Assembly: GCA_027294455.1 (NCBI GenBank)
Contig: JAPULZ010000068.1
Span: 87,418 to 151,417, forward strand
DNA length: 64,000 nucleotides
Direction: 5' to 3'
Source: Gemmatimonadota bacterium
Lineage (GTDB): Bacteria; Gemmatimonadota; Gemmatimonadetes; Gemmatimonadales; GWC2-71-9
Within the stretch, counting starts at the first letter, position 1. Every line of letters begins with the position of its first letter. The position numbers were made by a program, and so were the translations under genes. The notes under the pieces were generated by a model. That model searched no databases, was not told the DNA's origin, and saw only the letters and a list, made by a program, of their open reading frames with translations. Shown in pieces: positions 44,953-53,772 of this stretch.

Positions 44953-44982
44953 TTGACCCAAAGCCCAGATGGGGACTAGCTT
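44953..44982 (+). promoter_or_regulatory. Possible promoter of the rpmH operon
   Basis: TTGACC at 44953-44958 matches the -35 consensus in five of six bases, and TAGCTT at 44977-44982 is a weak -10 with an 18-base spacer. It would initiate about 18 bases before the rpmH start codon. The DnaA box lies immediately upstream. Confidence 0.35.
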
Positions 44983-45006
44983 TCGCGCCTTGCTTGAGGG
45001 ATAGAG

Positions 45007-45168
45007 ATGAAACCGACCTACCGGCCGCGCAATCGGCGGCGGATCAACAAGCACGGCTTCCGGGCCCGTATGAGCACGCGTTGGGGCCGTGACATACTCA
45101 AGCGACGGCGCAAGAAGGGCCGTAAGCAGCTCGCCGTTTCGCTACCGTCCAAGCATGGAGGAAGCTGA
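45007..45168 (+). CDS. rpmH: Large ribosomal subunit protein bL34
   Basis: A 53-residue, very basic ribosomal protein with the family sequence [19 protein letters not shown] followed by [21 protein letters not shown]. It is at the standard position, divergent from dnaA and directly upstream of rnpA. The C-terminus runs a few residues beyond the usual end. Its TGA stop overlaps the probable CTG start of rnpA, so the two are translationally coupled. Confidence 0.95.
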   Translation: MKPTYRPRNRRRINKHGFRARMSTRWGRDILKRRRKKGRKQLAVSLPSKHGGS

Positions 45169-45509
45169 CGTCCGAGGGGCTCCCTCGGAGTTGGCGGATT
45201 TCGCGCGAATCAGATCTCAGAGCGGCGCAGCAGGGCGGTCGGCACCGTCGCACACCCCGGTTGGACATCTCCTGGCGCCCAAACGACGAGGGGCATCCGC
45301 GCATGGGCATTATCGTGCCCCGATATGGAGCGAGCGTGGTTGCTCGTAACCGCGTGCGACGCAGGCTGCGGGAGGCGGGCCGACGGTACATACTCCCGAA
45401 GCTCATGCCCGTCGATCTCGTGATTCGCGCCCTGCCCGGTGCCTACGGGGCCCGCGCGGAAGATCTGACGGGAGACCTAGCGGCATGGCTGCAGTCGATT
45501 TCCGGATGA
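45165..45509 (+). CDS. rnpA: RNase P protein component
   Basis: Protein subunit of RNase P, partner of rnpB. The body has [20 protein letters not shown] and [13 protein letters not shown], the RNR signature. In-frame sequence upstream of a TTG at 45261 ([28 protein letters not shown]) still matches RnpA N-termini, but contains no ATG, GTG or TTG. The CTG at 45165, in a CTGA overlap with the rpmH stop and with GGAGGA just upstream, gives 114 residues, the usual size. The spacing from that site is short. The TTG at 45261 would give an 82-residue truncated protein. Confidence 0.85.
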   Translation: MTSEGLPRSWRISRESDLRAAQQGGRHRRTPRLDISWRPNDEGHPRMGIIVPRYGASVVARNRVRRRLREAGRRYILPKLMPVDLVIRALPGAYGARAEDLTGDLAAWLQSISG

Positions 45510-45724
45510 CGCGGGTTCCCTGCCTGTTCATGATCGGGTTGGTACGCCTGTACCAGATGGTGGCATCCCCGTTCCCCTCGCCGTGCCGGCACACGCCTTC
45601 CTGCTCCATGTACACACTCGAGGCGCTCAGGCGCCACGGGGCCCTGAAGGGTTCTTGGCTCGGTATTCGGCGAATCGGCCGGTGCCACCCATTCTCGTCT
45701 GGAGGGTACGACCCGGTCCCATGA
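45506..45724 (+). CDS. yidD: Membrane protein insertion efficiency factor YidD
   Basis: A 72-residue protein that assists YidC. The family pattern is intact: [31 protein letters not shown] and [14 protein letters not shown]. The start ATG at 45506 overlaps the rnpA TGA as ATGA; a start seven codons upstream inside rnpA is rejected. yidC follows after 13 bases. Gene order rpmH-rnpA-yidD-yidC is standard. Confidence 0.93.
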   Translation: MTRVPCLFMIGLVRLYQMVASPFPSPCRHTPSCSMYTLEALRRHGALKGSWLGIRRIGRCHPFSSGGYDPVP

Positions 45725-45737
45725 ACGAGCTCCGCTG

Positions 45738-47441
45738 ATGGATCGTCGCACGCTCTTGGCCATCACGCTTATCCTGATGGTGTTGGTTCTGCCGTCGGTG
45801 ATCATGGGTCCGCCCCCGCCGCGTCCGATAGCCGAGGGGCCGGCCGTGCCGCCCGAGGCCGCCTCCCCCGCGGACACGCCCGACACGGTGGTTCGCTCCG
45901 CTCAACCGGTGTTGCCGAGGCCCGGGCTGGCGCCCGTCGACACGGCATCGGTGCCCCCGCCGAGCCCCGAGCCGGTGGTGGTCTCGTCTCCCCTGTATCG
46001 ATACGAGTTTTCGCCCCGGGGAGCGCGTCTGGTCGGGGCCGTCCTCAATGAGTACGAGTCGTTCGCCGCGGGGCCGCCCGAGGCCCAACTGATTCCGGAT
46101 TTCTCCGGCTTCTTGACCTATCGGCTGGTCTTCGGCCAGGACACGGTGTCGTTGGTCGACTGGGAGTTCGAACCGTCGAGCCGGGCCATCGACGTGGGGG
46201 CGGGAGGCGCGGAATTGATTTGGGTGGCCCGCCGTGGCGCCGCCACTGTGCGCCTCGTGTATTCGTTCGATCCCGAGCGCTACCTGATTCGCATTCGGGG
46301 CGAATTGGAGGGCATTCAGGCCACTGCAGGTCTGCTGGTGGTGGGCCTGGGGCCCCGATTGCGTTCCATCGATTTCGATTCGATCGTGGATTTTCGCTCG
46401 TACGGCGTCGTCACGAAAGCTCGCTCCACCGACAACCTGAAATTCAGCAAGTTGGATTCCGGAGAGCGCCGCACCCTGGACGGACCGTTCGAGTGGGTCG
46501 CCATCAAATCCAAGTATTTTCTGGCGGCCATCCTCGCCGTCGAGGACGGTCAGGCTCGTTTCGGCGGCGCCGTCGCCACCGGAGGGCCCCGCACGCAAGC
46601 TCAGACCAAAGGGTTTCTCGGCGTCATAGGCAGACGCCAGGTCGTGCAGGCTACGCAGGCGAACGTGCTGGCCTCGCTGCCCATGCCGGCCGGAGCCTTC
46701 TCCTTTGCGCTCTACATCGGGCCGCAGGAGTATCGACGGCTCGCGCGCATCGGCCACGAGCTCCAAGACGTGAACCCCTACGGCTGGATTCTCCGGCCCG
46801 TCATCGGTCCATTGTCGATCCTCGTGGTGCGGATGCTGTTGTGGATGCATGAAACGCTGAACCTGGCGTATGGCTGGGTGCTCATTCTCTTCGGGATCGC
46901 CATCCGACTTGCCCTGTGGCCGCTCAATCAAAAGGCCATGCGCTCGACCATGGCGATGCAGGCGTTGCAACCGGAGATGAAGGACATCCAGGAGCGTTAC
47001 AAGCACGACAAGCAGCAGCAACAAAAGGAAATGATGGGATTGTACCGCAAGCACGGAGCGAATCCCCTTGGCGGTTGTTTGCCGATGGTGCTGCAGATGC
47101 CGATCCTCTTCACGTTGTTCTTTGTGTTCCTCAACACCATCGTGCTTCGCGGCGTCCCTTTCCTGTGGCTCCCGGATCTTTCCCTCGCCGATCCCCTCTA
47201 CATCATTCCGGTGATCATGGGGCTCTCCATGTTCGCCGTCATGAAGATCGGCCAGATCGGCGTTCCGCCGAACCCGCAGACCAAGATGATGGTCTACTTC
47301 ATGCCGATCATGCTGACGTTCTTGTTCCTCGGGTTTTCCGCGGGATTGAATTTGTACTACGCCACGAGCAACATCGCCAGCATTCCGCAGCAATGGGGCG
47401 TCGCGCAGGAGCGCATGCGTAGGAAGAAGGCGCAGAAATAA
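45738..47441 (+). CDS. yidC: Membrane protein insertase YidC
   Basis: Inserts and folds inner-membrane proteins. The 567-residue protein has an N-terminal membrane anchor, a proline-rich linker, a large periplasmic beta-sandwich domain to about 340, and the conserved C-terminal core with NPYGWILRPVIGPL, LALWPLNQKAMRSTMAMQAL and LGGCLPMVLQMPILFTLFFV. The periplasmic domain marks a Gram-negative type. The hydrophilic-groove Arg lies in IAIRLALWPL. It is followed by an inverted repeat and mnmE. Confidence 0.96.
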   Translation: MDRRTLLAITLILMVLVLPSVIMGPPPPRPIAEGPAVPPEAASPADTPDTVVRSAQPVLPRPGLAPVDTASVPPPSPEPVVVSSPLYRYEFSPRGARLVGAVLNEYESFAAGPPEAQLIPDFSGFLTYRLVFGQDTVSLVDWEFEPSSRAIDVGAGGAELIWVARRGAATVRLVYSFDPERYLIRIRGELEGIQATAGLLVVGLGPRLRSIDFDSIVDFRSYGVVTKARSTDNLKFSKLDSGERRTLDGPFEWVAIKSKYFLAAILAVEDGQARFGGAVATGGPRTQAQTKGFLGVIGRRQVVQATQANVLASLPMPAGAFSFALYIGPQEYRRLARIGHELQDVNPYGWILRPVIGPLSILVVRMLLWMHETLNLAYGWVLILFGIAIRLALWPLNQKAMRSTMAMQALQPEMKDIQERYKHDKQQQQKEMMGLYRKHGANPLGGCLPMVLQMPILFTLFFVFLNTIVLRGVPFLWLPDLSLADPLYIIPVIMGLSMFAVMKIGQIGVPPNPQTKMMVYFMPIMLTFLFLGFSAGLNLYYATSNIASIPQQWGVAQERMRRKKAQK

Positions 47442-47448
47442 GAGTAGT

Positions 47449-47502
47449 CAGTACTCAGTGGCTCGATGCTGTCGGCGTCGGGTTTGCAAACACTGAGTAC
47501 TG
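47449..47502 (+). repeat. 12-bp inverted repeat between yidC and mnmE
   Basis: CAGTACTCAGTG (47449-47460) and CACTGAGTACTG (47491-47502) are perfect complements with a 30-base spacer. It lies in the 85-base gap. There is no T-run. It could be an mRNA-processing or attenuation element, or a dispersed repeat of the genome. Confidence 0.7.
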
Positions 47503-47526
47503 AGCGCCCCGGCTACGTTACGACAT

Positions 47527-48867
47527 ATGCTTACAGACGTCATCACCGCCGTGGCCACACCGCCTGGGCGCTCCGCCATCGCGCTCGTGCGGCTCTCGGG
47601 TGCCGAGGCGTTCGATGTCGCCGCCCGAGTGCTCGAGCCCTTCGATCGCACTGCGGAGCGCCGCGCCAAGCGGGCACACGTCGTCCACCCTCCCACGAAC
47701 GAAATTCTCGACGACGTGCTGTACGTCGTCTACCACGCTCCCGCATCATATACCGGTGAAGACGTCGTGGAGATTTCCACGCACGGGGGCTTGCTGGCGC
47801 CGGCGGAGACGCTGGGCGCCTTGGTGGCCGCAGGGGCACGAGTGGCTGCACCCGGAGAATTCACACGACGTGCGGTGCTGAATGGCAAGATGGACCTGCT
47901 TCAGGCCGAGGCGGTGGGGGATCTCATTGACGCGACGGCACCAGCGCAGAGGCGCGCGGCGCTGGACCAGTTGGATCGAGGCTTGTCCCGACGGATCGAG
48001 CACTTCCGCAGCGACGTGCTGGAGCTGGAGGCCCTCGTCAGTTACGAGATCGATTTCCCCGAGGAGGACGGCGGACCGGTTGCACCGGAGCGAATCGAGG
48101 CCGCCATCGACGCCCTCACCACCGCACTCGCTGCTCTGTCACAAACCGCGGCCGAGGGAGAGCGGTTGCGGGAGGGTGCCGTGGCGGTCATTGCCGGGCG
48201 TCCCAACGTGGGGAAGTCGTCGCTGTTCAACGCGCTCATTGGCAGCGAGCGCGCGATCGTCACAGACATCGCCGGAACTACCAGAGATGCTATCGAGGTG
48301 CCAATCACCTGTGACGGGTTCCCGCTCCGGCTGATCGACACGGCGGGCTTGCACTCCACGACCGATCGGGTGGACCGGCTCGGCGTCGAAGTGAGTCGCC
48401 GTTATCTGGAGGGCGCCGATGTGGTGCTGTGTTGCGCCGAGTCCGGGCGAGATCTGGATCCGACGGAGCGGGAGTTTCTCGCCGAGCTTCAAGCCCCGGT
48501 GGTGTTGGTGCGCACCAAGGCCGACCTGGTGTCGACATGCGACGACGAGGAGGGGATTCGTGTCTCATCGATGTCGGGAGAAGGTCTGAAGCTCCTCCGC
48601 TCCGACCTCGCCCGGTTGGCGTTTTCGAGCCTGCTCCCCCGAGCGGACCTCGAGCCCTTGGTGACACGAGAACGGCATCGGGCCGCGCTGCGAAGCGCGT
48701 TGGAGGAGGTCGAAGCCTTCAGGTCGGTCCGGGCGTCTGGGATGGAGAGCGCCGTGGCCGCGGTTCACCTGCGGGCAGCGGTCCGTGCCCTCGAAGACAT
48801 CATCGGGGTCGTGACAACCGAGGACGTCTTGGACCGACTGTTCGCGACGTTTTGCGTCGGGAAGTAG
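47527..48867 (+). CDS. mnmE: tRNA uridine-5-carboxymethylaminomethyl synthesis GTPase MnmE
   Basis: GTPase that with MnmG modifies U34 of tRNAs. The N-terminal tetrahydrofolate-binding domain (TPPGRSAIALVRLSG) is followed by a helical domain and an inserted G domain with G1 GRPNVGKS at 224-231, G2 TTRD, G3 DTAG and G4 TKAD. The end FCVGK carries the conserved Cys of the CxGK motif. At 446 residues it is of normal length. It closes the rpmH-to-mnmE origin cluster. Confidence 0.96.
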   Translation: MLTDVITAVATPPGRSAIALVRLSGAEAFDVAARVLEPFDRTAERRAKRAHVVHPPTNEILDDVLYVVYHAPASYTGEDVVEISTHGGLLAPAETLGALVAAGARVAAPGEFTRRAVLNGKMDLLQAEAVGDLIDATAPAQRRAALDQLDRGLSRRIEHFRSDVLELEALVSYEIDFPEEDGGPVAPERIEAAIDALTTALAALSQTAAEGERLREGAVAVIAGRPNVGKSSLFNALIGSERAIVTDIAGTTRDAIEVPITCDGFPLRLIDTAGLHSTTDRVDRLGVEVSRRYLEGADVVLCCAESGRDLDPTEREFLAELQAPVVLVRTKADLVSTCDDEEGIRVSSMSGEGLKLLRSDLARLAFSSLLPRADLEPLVTRERHRAALRSALEEVEAFRSVRASGMESAVAAVHLRAAVRALEDIIGVVTTEDVLDRLFATFCVGK

Positions 48868-48873
48868 GCGTCG

Positions 48874-49089
48874 TTACTCGTTGCCCGAGCCTTCCTCCAG
48901 GACGCGGTGCCAGATTTCGTCGGATAGCCACGCCATGCGCTCTCTGGCGTATTCCAATTCGTCGGGCGTCATGTCCCGACGATCCTTTGCCACTTGCCTG
49001 ACATGCTCCACCAGATCATCGAGCATTTCGCGCAGCGTGGAGTCGCGACGCCGTTCGGGATGCGGCTTGACGCTCTGCCGCTCAGTCAT
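48874..49089 (-). CDS. Small helical protein, unknown function
   Basis: A 71-residue protein starting MTERQSVKPHPERRRD. It is almost entirely charged helix (LREMLDDLVEHVRQVAKDRR, MTPDELEYARERMAWLSDEI) with no signal or membrane segment. Its start overlaps the upstream protease stop as ATGA, so it is co-translated with that DUF2268-type gene and may bind it. I recognise no family. An upstream in-frame start would extend it inside that gene and is unlikely. Confidence 0.65.
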   Translation of the reverse strand: MTERQSVKPHPERRRDSTLREMLDDLVEHVRQVAKDRRDMTPDELEYARERMAWLSDEIWHRVLEEGSGNE

Positions 49090-50030
49090 GCCGACCGGGC
49101 CCTCACCGGCTGGAGGTCTGCATCGACGCACTCCTCCGCCGAAGCGCGCAGGGCGTTGGCGATCCCGTGCTGAGCGACATAGCCTTCGACCATGCGATAC
49201 CCAAGGTAGTAACCGGACCGCTCCGGGAGCACGCGATCGCCCAGGCGGCGTGACGACGGACTCATGCCCGCTGCGAGATACCGCATGCGGAACCCGAGAC
49301 CGGTTTGGTCCAGTTCTTCGACCACGTTGATCCGCATGAAGGCTTCCAGTTCCCGAAGCCTCTGGTACTGCCGGCTCCCGAAACCGAAATACTGGCGCGT
49401 CTCGAAGCCCGGGGCGGCCTCCCGGGACGCCGCCACGGCGAGCCCCTCATTGATCAGCAACTCCCGCAGGGTGACACAACTGCCGGTCTCCCAGTAGTCG
49501 TAGCGGCCGCCTGCCTCGTGAACGATACGGGCGAGTTCGCTGCGACTGCCGGGAGATGTATACCGCACGAGATGTGCGATCTCGTGGGCGATCCACACCG
49601 GCAATAAATCCGGGGAAAGTCCCATGCCGGAGGTTTCGGGATTGGGACGCCCGGTGAAGTGTTCGAGGCAGATGAAAGCGATCCCGCGGCCGGCGACGAT
49701 CAGCTCGCCGGCGTTTGCGCCTCCCACTCCAATCATCAGATAGAGATCGATGGACCGGTCCACCTGGAACAGGTCCTCGCACCGAGCCAGGCTTTCCTCG
49801 GCGATCTTCTTCACATCGACTCGTTGGAGTAGCGCATGGAGGTCGCCGCGCTGGGCGTGCACCGCGCGCTCGATGACCTCATCGGCCTGGGGCCCGTGCG
49901 GATCGAGAATGTAGTTCTGCCAGTACGAATCCAACACGAGCCGATGTTCGTCGAAATAGCGTCGGTATCCCTTCACGGGATCCGCCGATGAGATGGCGTC
50001 GAAGAAATTCGGAACAAGGTCGATGAGCAT
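49086..50030 (-). CDS. DUF2268-type putative Zn-dependent protease
   Basis: A 314-residue protein with a zinc-protease motif WIAHEIAHLVRY (His149, Glu150, His153) and the downstream ELLINEGLAVAAS and SGYYLGYRMVEGYV segments found in DUF2268 proteins, the first with the third ligand Glu in NEGLA. No signal peptide is evident. Substrate is unknown. It is followed by the small helical protein through an ATGA overlap and lies 85 bases after the rhomboid gene. Confidence 0.8.
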   Translation of the reverse strand: MLIDLVPNFFDAISSADPVKGYRRYFDEHRLVLDSYWQNYILDPHGPQADEVIERAVHAQRGDLHALLQRVDVKKIAEESLARCEDLFQVDRSIDLYLMIGVGGANAGELIVAGRGIAFICLEHFTGRPNPETSGMGLSPDLLPVWIAHEIAHLVRYTSPGSRSELARIVHEAGGRYDYWETGSCVTLRELLINEGLAVAASREAAPGFETRQYFGFGSRQYQRLRELEAFMRINVVEELDQTGLGFRMRYLAAGMSPSSRRLGDRVLPERSGYYLGYRMVEGYVAQHGIANALRASAEECVDADLQPVRARSA

Positions 50031-50115
50031 GGGAAGGGAGGTGAATGTGTCCTGCGGTTCCGCTCATGTAAAGAGTCGGTGGCGGTACGACATGAATCTC
50101 GTTCTTGGGGAAGGT

Positions 50116-50937
50116 CTAGCTTCGCCGAAGGCGCTGGCTCATGTCGTCCAGCAGTCGGCGCTCGTCGACCGTGAGGCTTTCGATGCCGGTGGCGGAGATC
50201 TTGTCCAGCACTTTGTCGACATCGTCGTACGACGGCCGATTGCGTTGGGGCGCCTGGTGGGGCTCCTTGGCTTCTTGGTCGTGTACCGTCGCGGGGTGGG
50301 CGAGTACCCGCACAGGTTCTTGATATGTGGTGGGTGCGGAGCGTTGCGTGCCCCCGATTCCCCATCGTAGATACCCGAGCCCGAAGACGAATCCGCCGAG
50401 ATGGGCCAGGTGGGCGACCCCGTCTTGAACCTGTAGCAGGGCGAAGGTGAGATCGATGGTGGCCAGGGCGATCACGAGCCAAAACGCCTTGATCGGGATC
50501 GGGATGGGGAAAATGTAGATGGGCGTGTTGGGCCACCGAACGGCGAAGGCCAGGGCTACGCCGAACACCGCGGCACTCGCGCCGATGACCATGGTGACAG
50601 GCGAAAACAACAGGAACCCGAACGAGAGTGCCGCTCCTCCGAGTCCGCAAAACAGATAGTACCGTGCGAAGGCGGTGCCACCCAACCAATCCTCCACGGC
50701 CGGCCCGAAGAAAAAGAGCATCAGCATGTTGAAGGCGAGGTGGAAGAACCCGCCGTGGAGGAACATGTAAGTGCCCAGCGTCCACGGGCGCTGCAGCGCC
50801 ATTGCGGGGTCGAACGCAAATAGCTGGAGGAACCACGGTCCCGTAAACACCGTGATGGTGAGCAGATACACCACGGCGTTCGCCACGAGGAGTCGGCGGA
50901 CCCAGGGGGTGAGCGAGATTGGTGATCGCATCATCAT
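50116..50937 (-). CDS. Rhomboid family intramembrane serine protease
   Basis: A 273-residue membrane protease with about six helices. The nucleophile is Ser121 in IGASAAV, the general base His179 in AHLAHLGGF, and HGGFFHLAFNML supplies the oxyanion His/Asn. After the membrane core, a 75-residue cytoplasmic tail includes DDVDKVLDKISATGIESL, a motif common in bacterial rhomboid tails. The substrate is unknown. It is 15 bases downstream of ddl in the same operon. Confidence 0.92.
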   Translation of the reverse strand: MMMRSPISLTPWVRRLLVANAVVYLLTITVFTGPWFLQLFAFDPAMALQRPWTLGTYMFLHGGFFHLAFNMLMLFFFGPAVEDWLGGTAFARYYLFCGLGGAALSFGFLLFSPVTMVIGASAAVFGVALAFAVRWPNTPIYIFPIPIPIKAFWLVIALATIDLTFALLQVQDGVAHLAHLGGFVFGLGYLRWGIGGTQRSAPTTYQEPVRVLAHPATVHDQEAKEPHQAPQRNRPSYDDVDKVLDKISATGIESLTVDERRLLDDMSQRLRRS

Positions 50938-50952
50938 ACTCTAATAAAATCC

Positions 50953-51981
50953 CTAGCACGCCGCCTTTGTTCCGTGATGGCGGTCCAACGCCAGGTCACA
51001 CATTTTTGCGCACAGCTCCGGGAAGGGGATTCCGGCTGCCTCGGCCGATTGCGGAAGAAGGCTGGTCCGCGTCAACCCCGGCAGGGTGTTGGCCTCCAAG
51101 CAATAGGCCGTCCCGCTGGACGTCTGGATGAAATCTATGCGCGAAGAGTCGCGCAATTTCAACACCCGATGGGCCGCAAGGGCGGTCGCTTGTAGCGCGG
51201 CTGTGGTTGCGCCGTCCAGGTCTGCCGGAAAGATCTCCTGTGTCAGACCCGGCGTGTACTTGCACTCGTAGTCGAAATGGGCGTGGTCGGGGATGATCTC
51301 GCCGACCGCCAATGCCGTGTTCCCCAGAATCCCCACGGTGAGCTCCCGACCTCGAATGAACGTCTCCAGGAGGATGTCGTCATCATAGTCGCGTGCGACG
51401 GCGACGGCATCCTCGAGCTGGCCCAGGGAATCGATGACACTGAGCCCGATCGTGGACCCCACGCGGGACGGCTTGACGACCAGGGGCAGACCCAGGGCCG
51501 CTGTTTCCTCGGGCGACGAGGGCCACATGGCCCAGTCGGGGGTCGTGATTCCCGCGTTGCGGAGCAGGCCCTTCGCCACGTCTTTGGCCATCGCGATGGC
51601 GCTGCCGAGGGCGTCACTGCCAGTGAAGGGAATCCCCGCCAGTTGCAGTAACGCCTGGAGTTCTCCGCCCTCTCCCTGCCGGCCGTGGAGGACGGGGAAC
51701 ACGACATCGGCGCCTCTGAGCTCCGGGAGATCGACCATGGCTGGGCCGAGCTCGCGCTCTCTGAGGCTGCGGAGCTCCTCGGGGGTCGGGGGTTCCCGAT
51801 CGACCGCGCCGGTGAGCAACGCAGCTTGCCGATCCGGGGAGAGGGGCCCTGTGACGGTGTCGACCACCGACACCGTGTGACCGGCGGCCCGCAACGCCTT
51901 CACGACCTCCGCGGCTCCGGCCAACGCGACGTCCCGTTCGGGTGACGAGCCACCCGTCAGGACCGTCACTCGGTGACTCAC
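50953..51981 (-). CDS. ddl: D-alanine--D-alanine ligase
   Basis: ATP-grasp ligase making D-Ala-D-Ala for peptidoglycan. Family motifs are LTGGSSPERDVALAGA at the N-terminus, VFPVLHGRQGEGG, LVVKPSRVGSTIGLSV in the ATP-binding region and CLEANTLPGLTRTSLLP at the active site. The protein is 342 residues from a GTG at 51981, which overlaps the queD stop as GTGA; a longer frame running into queD is rejected. The C-terminus is slightly longer than usual. Confidence 0.93.
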   Translation of the reverse strand: MSHRVTVLTGGSSPERDVALAGAAEVVKALRAAGHTVSVVDTVTGPLSPDRQAALLTGAVDREPPTPEELRSLRERELGPAMVDLPELRGADVVFPVLHGRQGEGGELQALLQLAGIPFTGSDALGSAIAMAKDVAKGLLRNAGITTPDWAMWPSSPEETAALGLPLVVKPSRVGSTIGLSVIDSLGQLEDAVAVARDYDDDILLETFIRGRELTVGILGNTALAVGEIIPDHAHFDYECKYTPGLTQEIFPADLDGATTAALQATALAAHRVLKLRDSSRIDFIQTSSGTAYCLEANTLPGLTRTSLLPQSAEAAGIPFPELCAKMCDLALDRHHGTKAAC

Positions 51982-52361
51982 GGGCGGTAGACGACCCGGT
52001 ATTGCGGCATCTCCCACACCTCGATTTGATCGATGGCCGCATTTTGGCCGGCGGCGATGAGTCGATCGCGCGCGCGGCTGCAAATTACCTTCGCGAGCCG
52101 TTCGGCAGACGGGGTGTATCCCTTGAATGGTTCGAGGTCGTTCAGGTACTGGTGTTCGAAGTCGGCGACCGTCGATTTCGCGATGTCCTCGATGACGCGA
52201 AAATCCACACCCATGCTCGTTTTTGACAGGGAGTCCTCCTCGACGCGGACCGTGAGTCGCACCCGCCAGTTGTGCCCGTGTAAGCGATCGCACATCTCGA
52301 CGCCTGGCAACGTGTGGGCGGCGGAGAAATTCGCTTCAGCGGACAAGAGATAGTGGGCCAT
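51978..52361 (-). CDS. queD: 6-carboxytetrahydropterin synthase QueD
   Basis: Enzyme of the queuosine pathway that forms 6-carboxy-tetrahydropterin from dihydroneopterin triphosphate. Zinc-binding and catalytic residues are visible in FSAAHTL and MCDRLHGHN, with catalytic Cys, and in the WEMPQYRVVY ending. The 127-residue length is typical. The start ATG at 52361 is preferred over an upstream start. It is coupled to ddl by GTGA and lies 22 bases after cbs. Confidence 0.92.
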   Translation of the reverse strand: MAHYLLSAEANFSAAHTLPGVEMCDRLHGHNWRVRLTVRVEEDSLSKTSMGVDFRVIEDIAKSTVADFEHQYLNDLEPFKGYTPSAERLAKVICSRARDRLIAAGQNAAIDQIEVWEMPQYRVVYRP

Positions 52362-52383
52362 GGTGCTTGCGGCTCTCCTGCGG

Positions 52384-53772
52384 CTAGCTGATTCCCGCGA
52401 CCTTGTGAAGCACATCGTGCCGCGTGATGATGCCTTCGATCCTGTCGTCGTGTCGGACCAATGCCGCCGGATTTTCCCGGGACAGGAGCGCGGTCACGTG
52501 CTCGAGGGGCGTGTCGCGATCGACCACGGGGAACGGATCCTCCATGAGATCGCGCACCGGACGCGTCAGCGTGGACGGATCGGCGACGGCTTCGGCCATC
52601 AGGGCGGACTCGGCCACCGACCCCACGTTCTCCGATCCTTCGACCACCGGAAGTTGTGACACGTTGTAGGTGCTCATCAGGTTGAGGGCCTGTCGCACGG
52701 TGGCCGACGGCGCGATGGTCACGAGCTCGGGCGCCTCATCGGATTTGGCCTCCAACAGCGATCCCGCCAGCACCCGCTCGGCCTCGAGCATCTGGTTCTC
52801 CCGGAGCCAATCGTCGTTGAACACCTTGGACAGATAGCGCTCGCCCGTGTCCGCGAGGACTACGACGATCAGTGCGTCCTCCCCTTTGGGGATACTCCGC
52901 GCGATGCGAAGCGCCACGTGCACGTTGAGTCCGGACGACCCCCCGACGAAAAGTCCTTCGTCCCGAGCCAGACGACGCGCCATCTTGAATGCGTCGGGAT
53001 CGGAAACTGTCATCCACTCGTCGACGAACTCGTAGTGCAGGGCCTCGGGGATCTTGTCGCCGCCGATGCCCTCGACCTTGTAGGGGTGGCCCTGGCCGAT
53101 TTCCTTGGTGCGGGCGTACTCTCCGTAGATCGAGCCCTCCGGATCACCGCAAATGACTTTGATTGCCGGATTTTGTTCCTTGAGGAAGCGGCCGACGCCA
53201 CTCACGGTGCCGCCGGTGCCGGCGGATGCCACGAAGTGTGTGATCTTGCCTTCGGTTTGGTCCCAGATCTCGGGGCCGGTCGTCTTGTAGTGTGCTTCAG
53301 GGTTGGCCTGATTGTAAAACTGGTTTGCCAGAATGGCGTTCGGGGTGGTCTTCGTGATGGCTTTCGCTTTCATCACGTAGTTGTCCGGATGCGTCGCCGG
53401 AACCGCGGTGGGGGTTATGATGACTTCGGCGCCGTATGCACGGAGCAATCGGACTTTTTCGTCGGCCATCTTGTCTGGCATGGTGAAGATGCATCGGTAT
53501 CCCTTGATCGCCGCAGCGATGGCGAGACCGACACCGGTGTTTCCGGAAGTGCCCTCGACGATAACACCGCCGGGTTTCAACTCGCCGCGCGCCTCCGCAT
53601 TCTCGATGATGGCGAGGCCGATCCGATCCTTGAGCGATCCCCCCGGGTTGAAAAATTCGGCCTTCCCCCAGATGGGATGCGGGATGCCCGCCGTCACCTT
53701 GTTGAGTCGGATGAGTGGCGTTCGGCCGATCGACTGCAGCACGTTGTCGTGGCGCCCCGGCACGGGAGTCAC
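52384..53772 (-). CDS. cbs: Cystathionine beta-synthase with CBS domains
   Basis: PLP enzyme of transsulfuration or cysteine synthesis, 462 residues. The Schiff-base Lys lies in FFNPGGSLKDRIG, the phosphate loop is SAGTGGTVSGVG, and EGTSGNTGVGLA is the substrate loop. The C-terminal ~120 residues are a tandem CBS pair (ATVRQALNLMSTYNVSQLPV and HVTALLSRENPAALV), which gives regulatory nucleotide or SAM binding. It is coupled to the upstream TonB-C gene by a 4-bp overlap. Confidence 0.9.
   Translation of the reverse strand: MTPVPGRHDNVLQSIGRTPLIRLNKVTAGIPHPIWGKAEFFNPGGSLKDRIGLAIIENAEARGELKPGGVIVEGTSGNTGVGLAIAAAIKGYRCIFTMPDKMADEKVRLLRAYGAEVIITPTAVPATHPDNYVMKAKAITKTTPNAILANQFYNQANPEAHYKTTGPEIWDQTEGKITHFVASAGTGGTVSGVGRFLKEQNPAIKVICGDPEGSIYGEYARTKEIGQGHPYKVEGIGGDKIPEALHYEFVDEWMTVSDPDAFKMARRLARDEGLFVGGSSGLNVHVALRIARSIPKGEDALIVVVLADTGERYLSKVFNDDWLRENQMLEAERVLAGSLLEAKSDEAPELVTIAPSATVRQALNLMSTYNVSQLPVVEGSENVGSVAESALMAEAVADPSTLTRPVRDLMEDPFPVVDRDTPLEHVTALLSRENPAALVRHDDRIEGIITRHDVLHKVAGIS

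Noticed and set aside
45627..47393. 588-codon minus-strand frame over yidC
   Set aside because: Antisense shadow of yidC in high-GC DNA; His- and Gln-rich low-information sequence with no domain.
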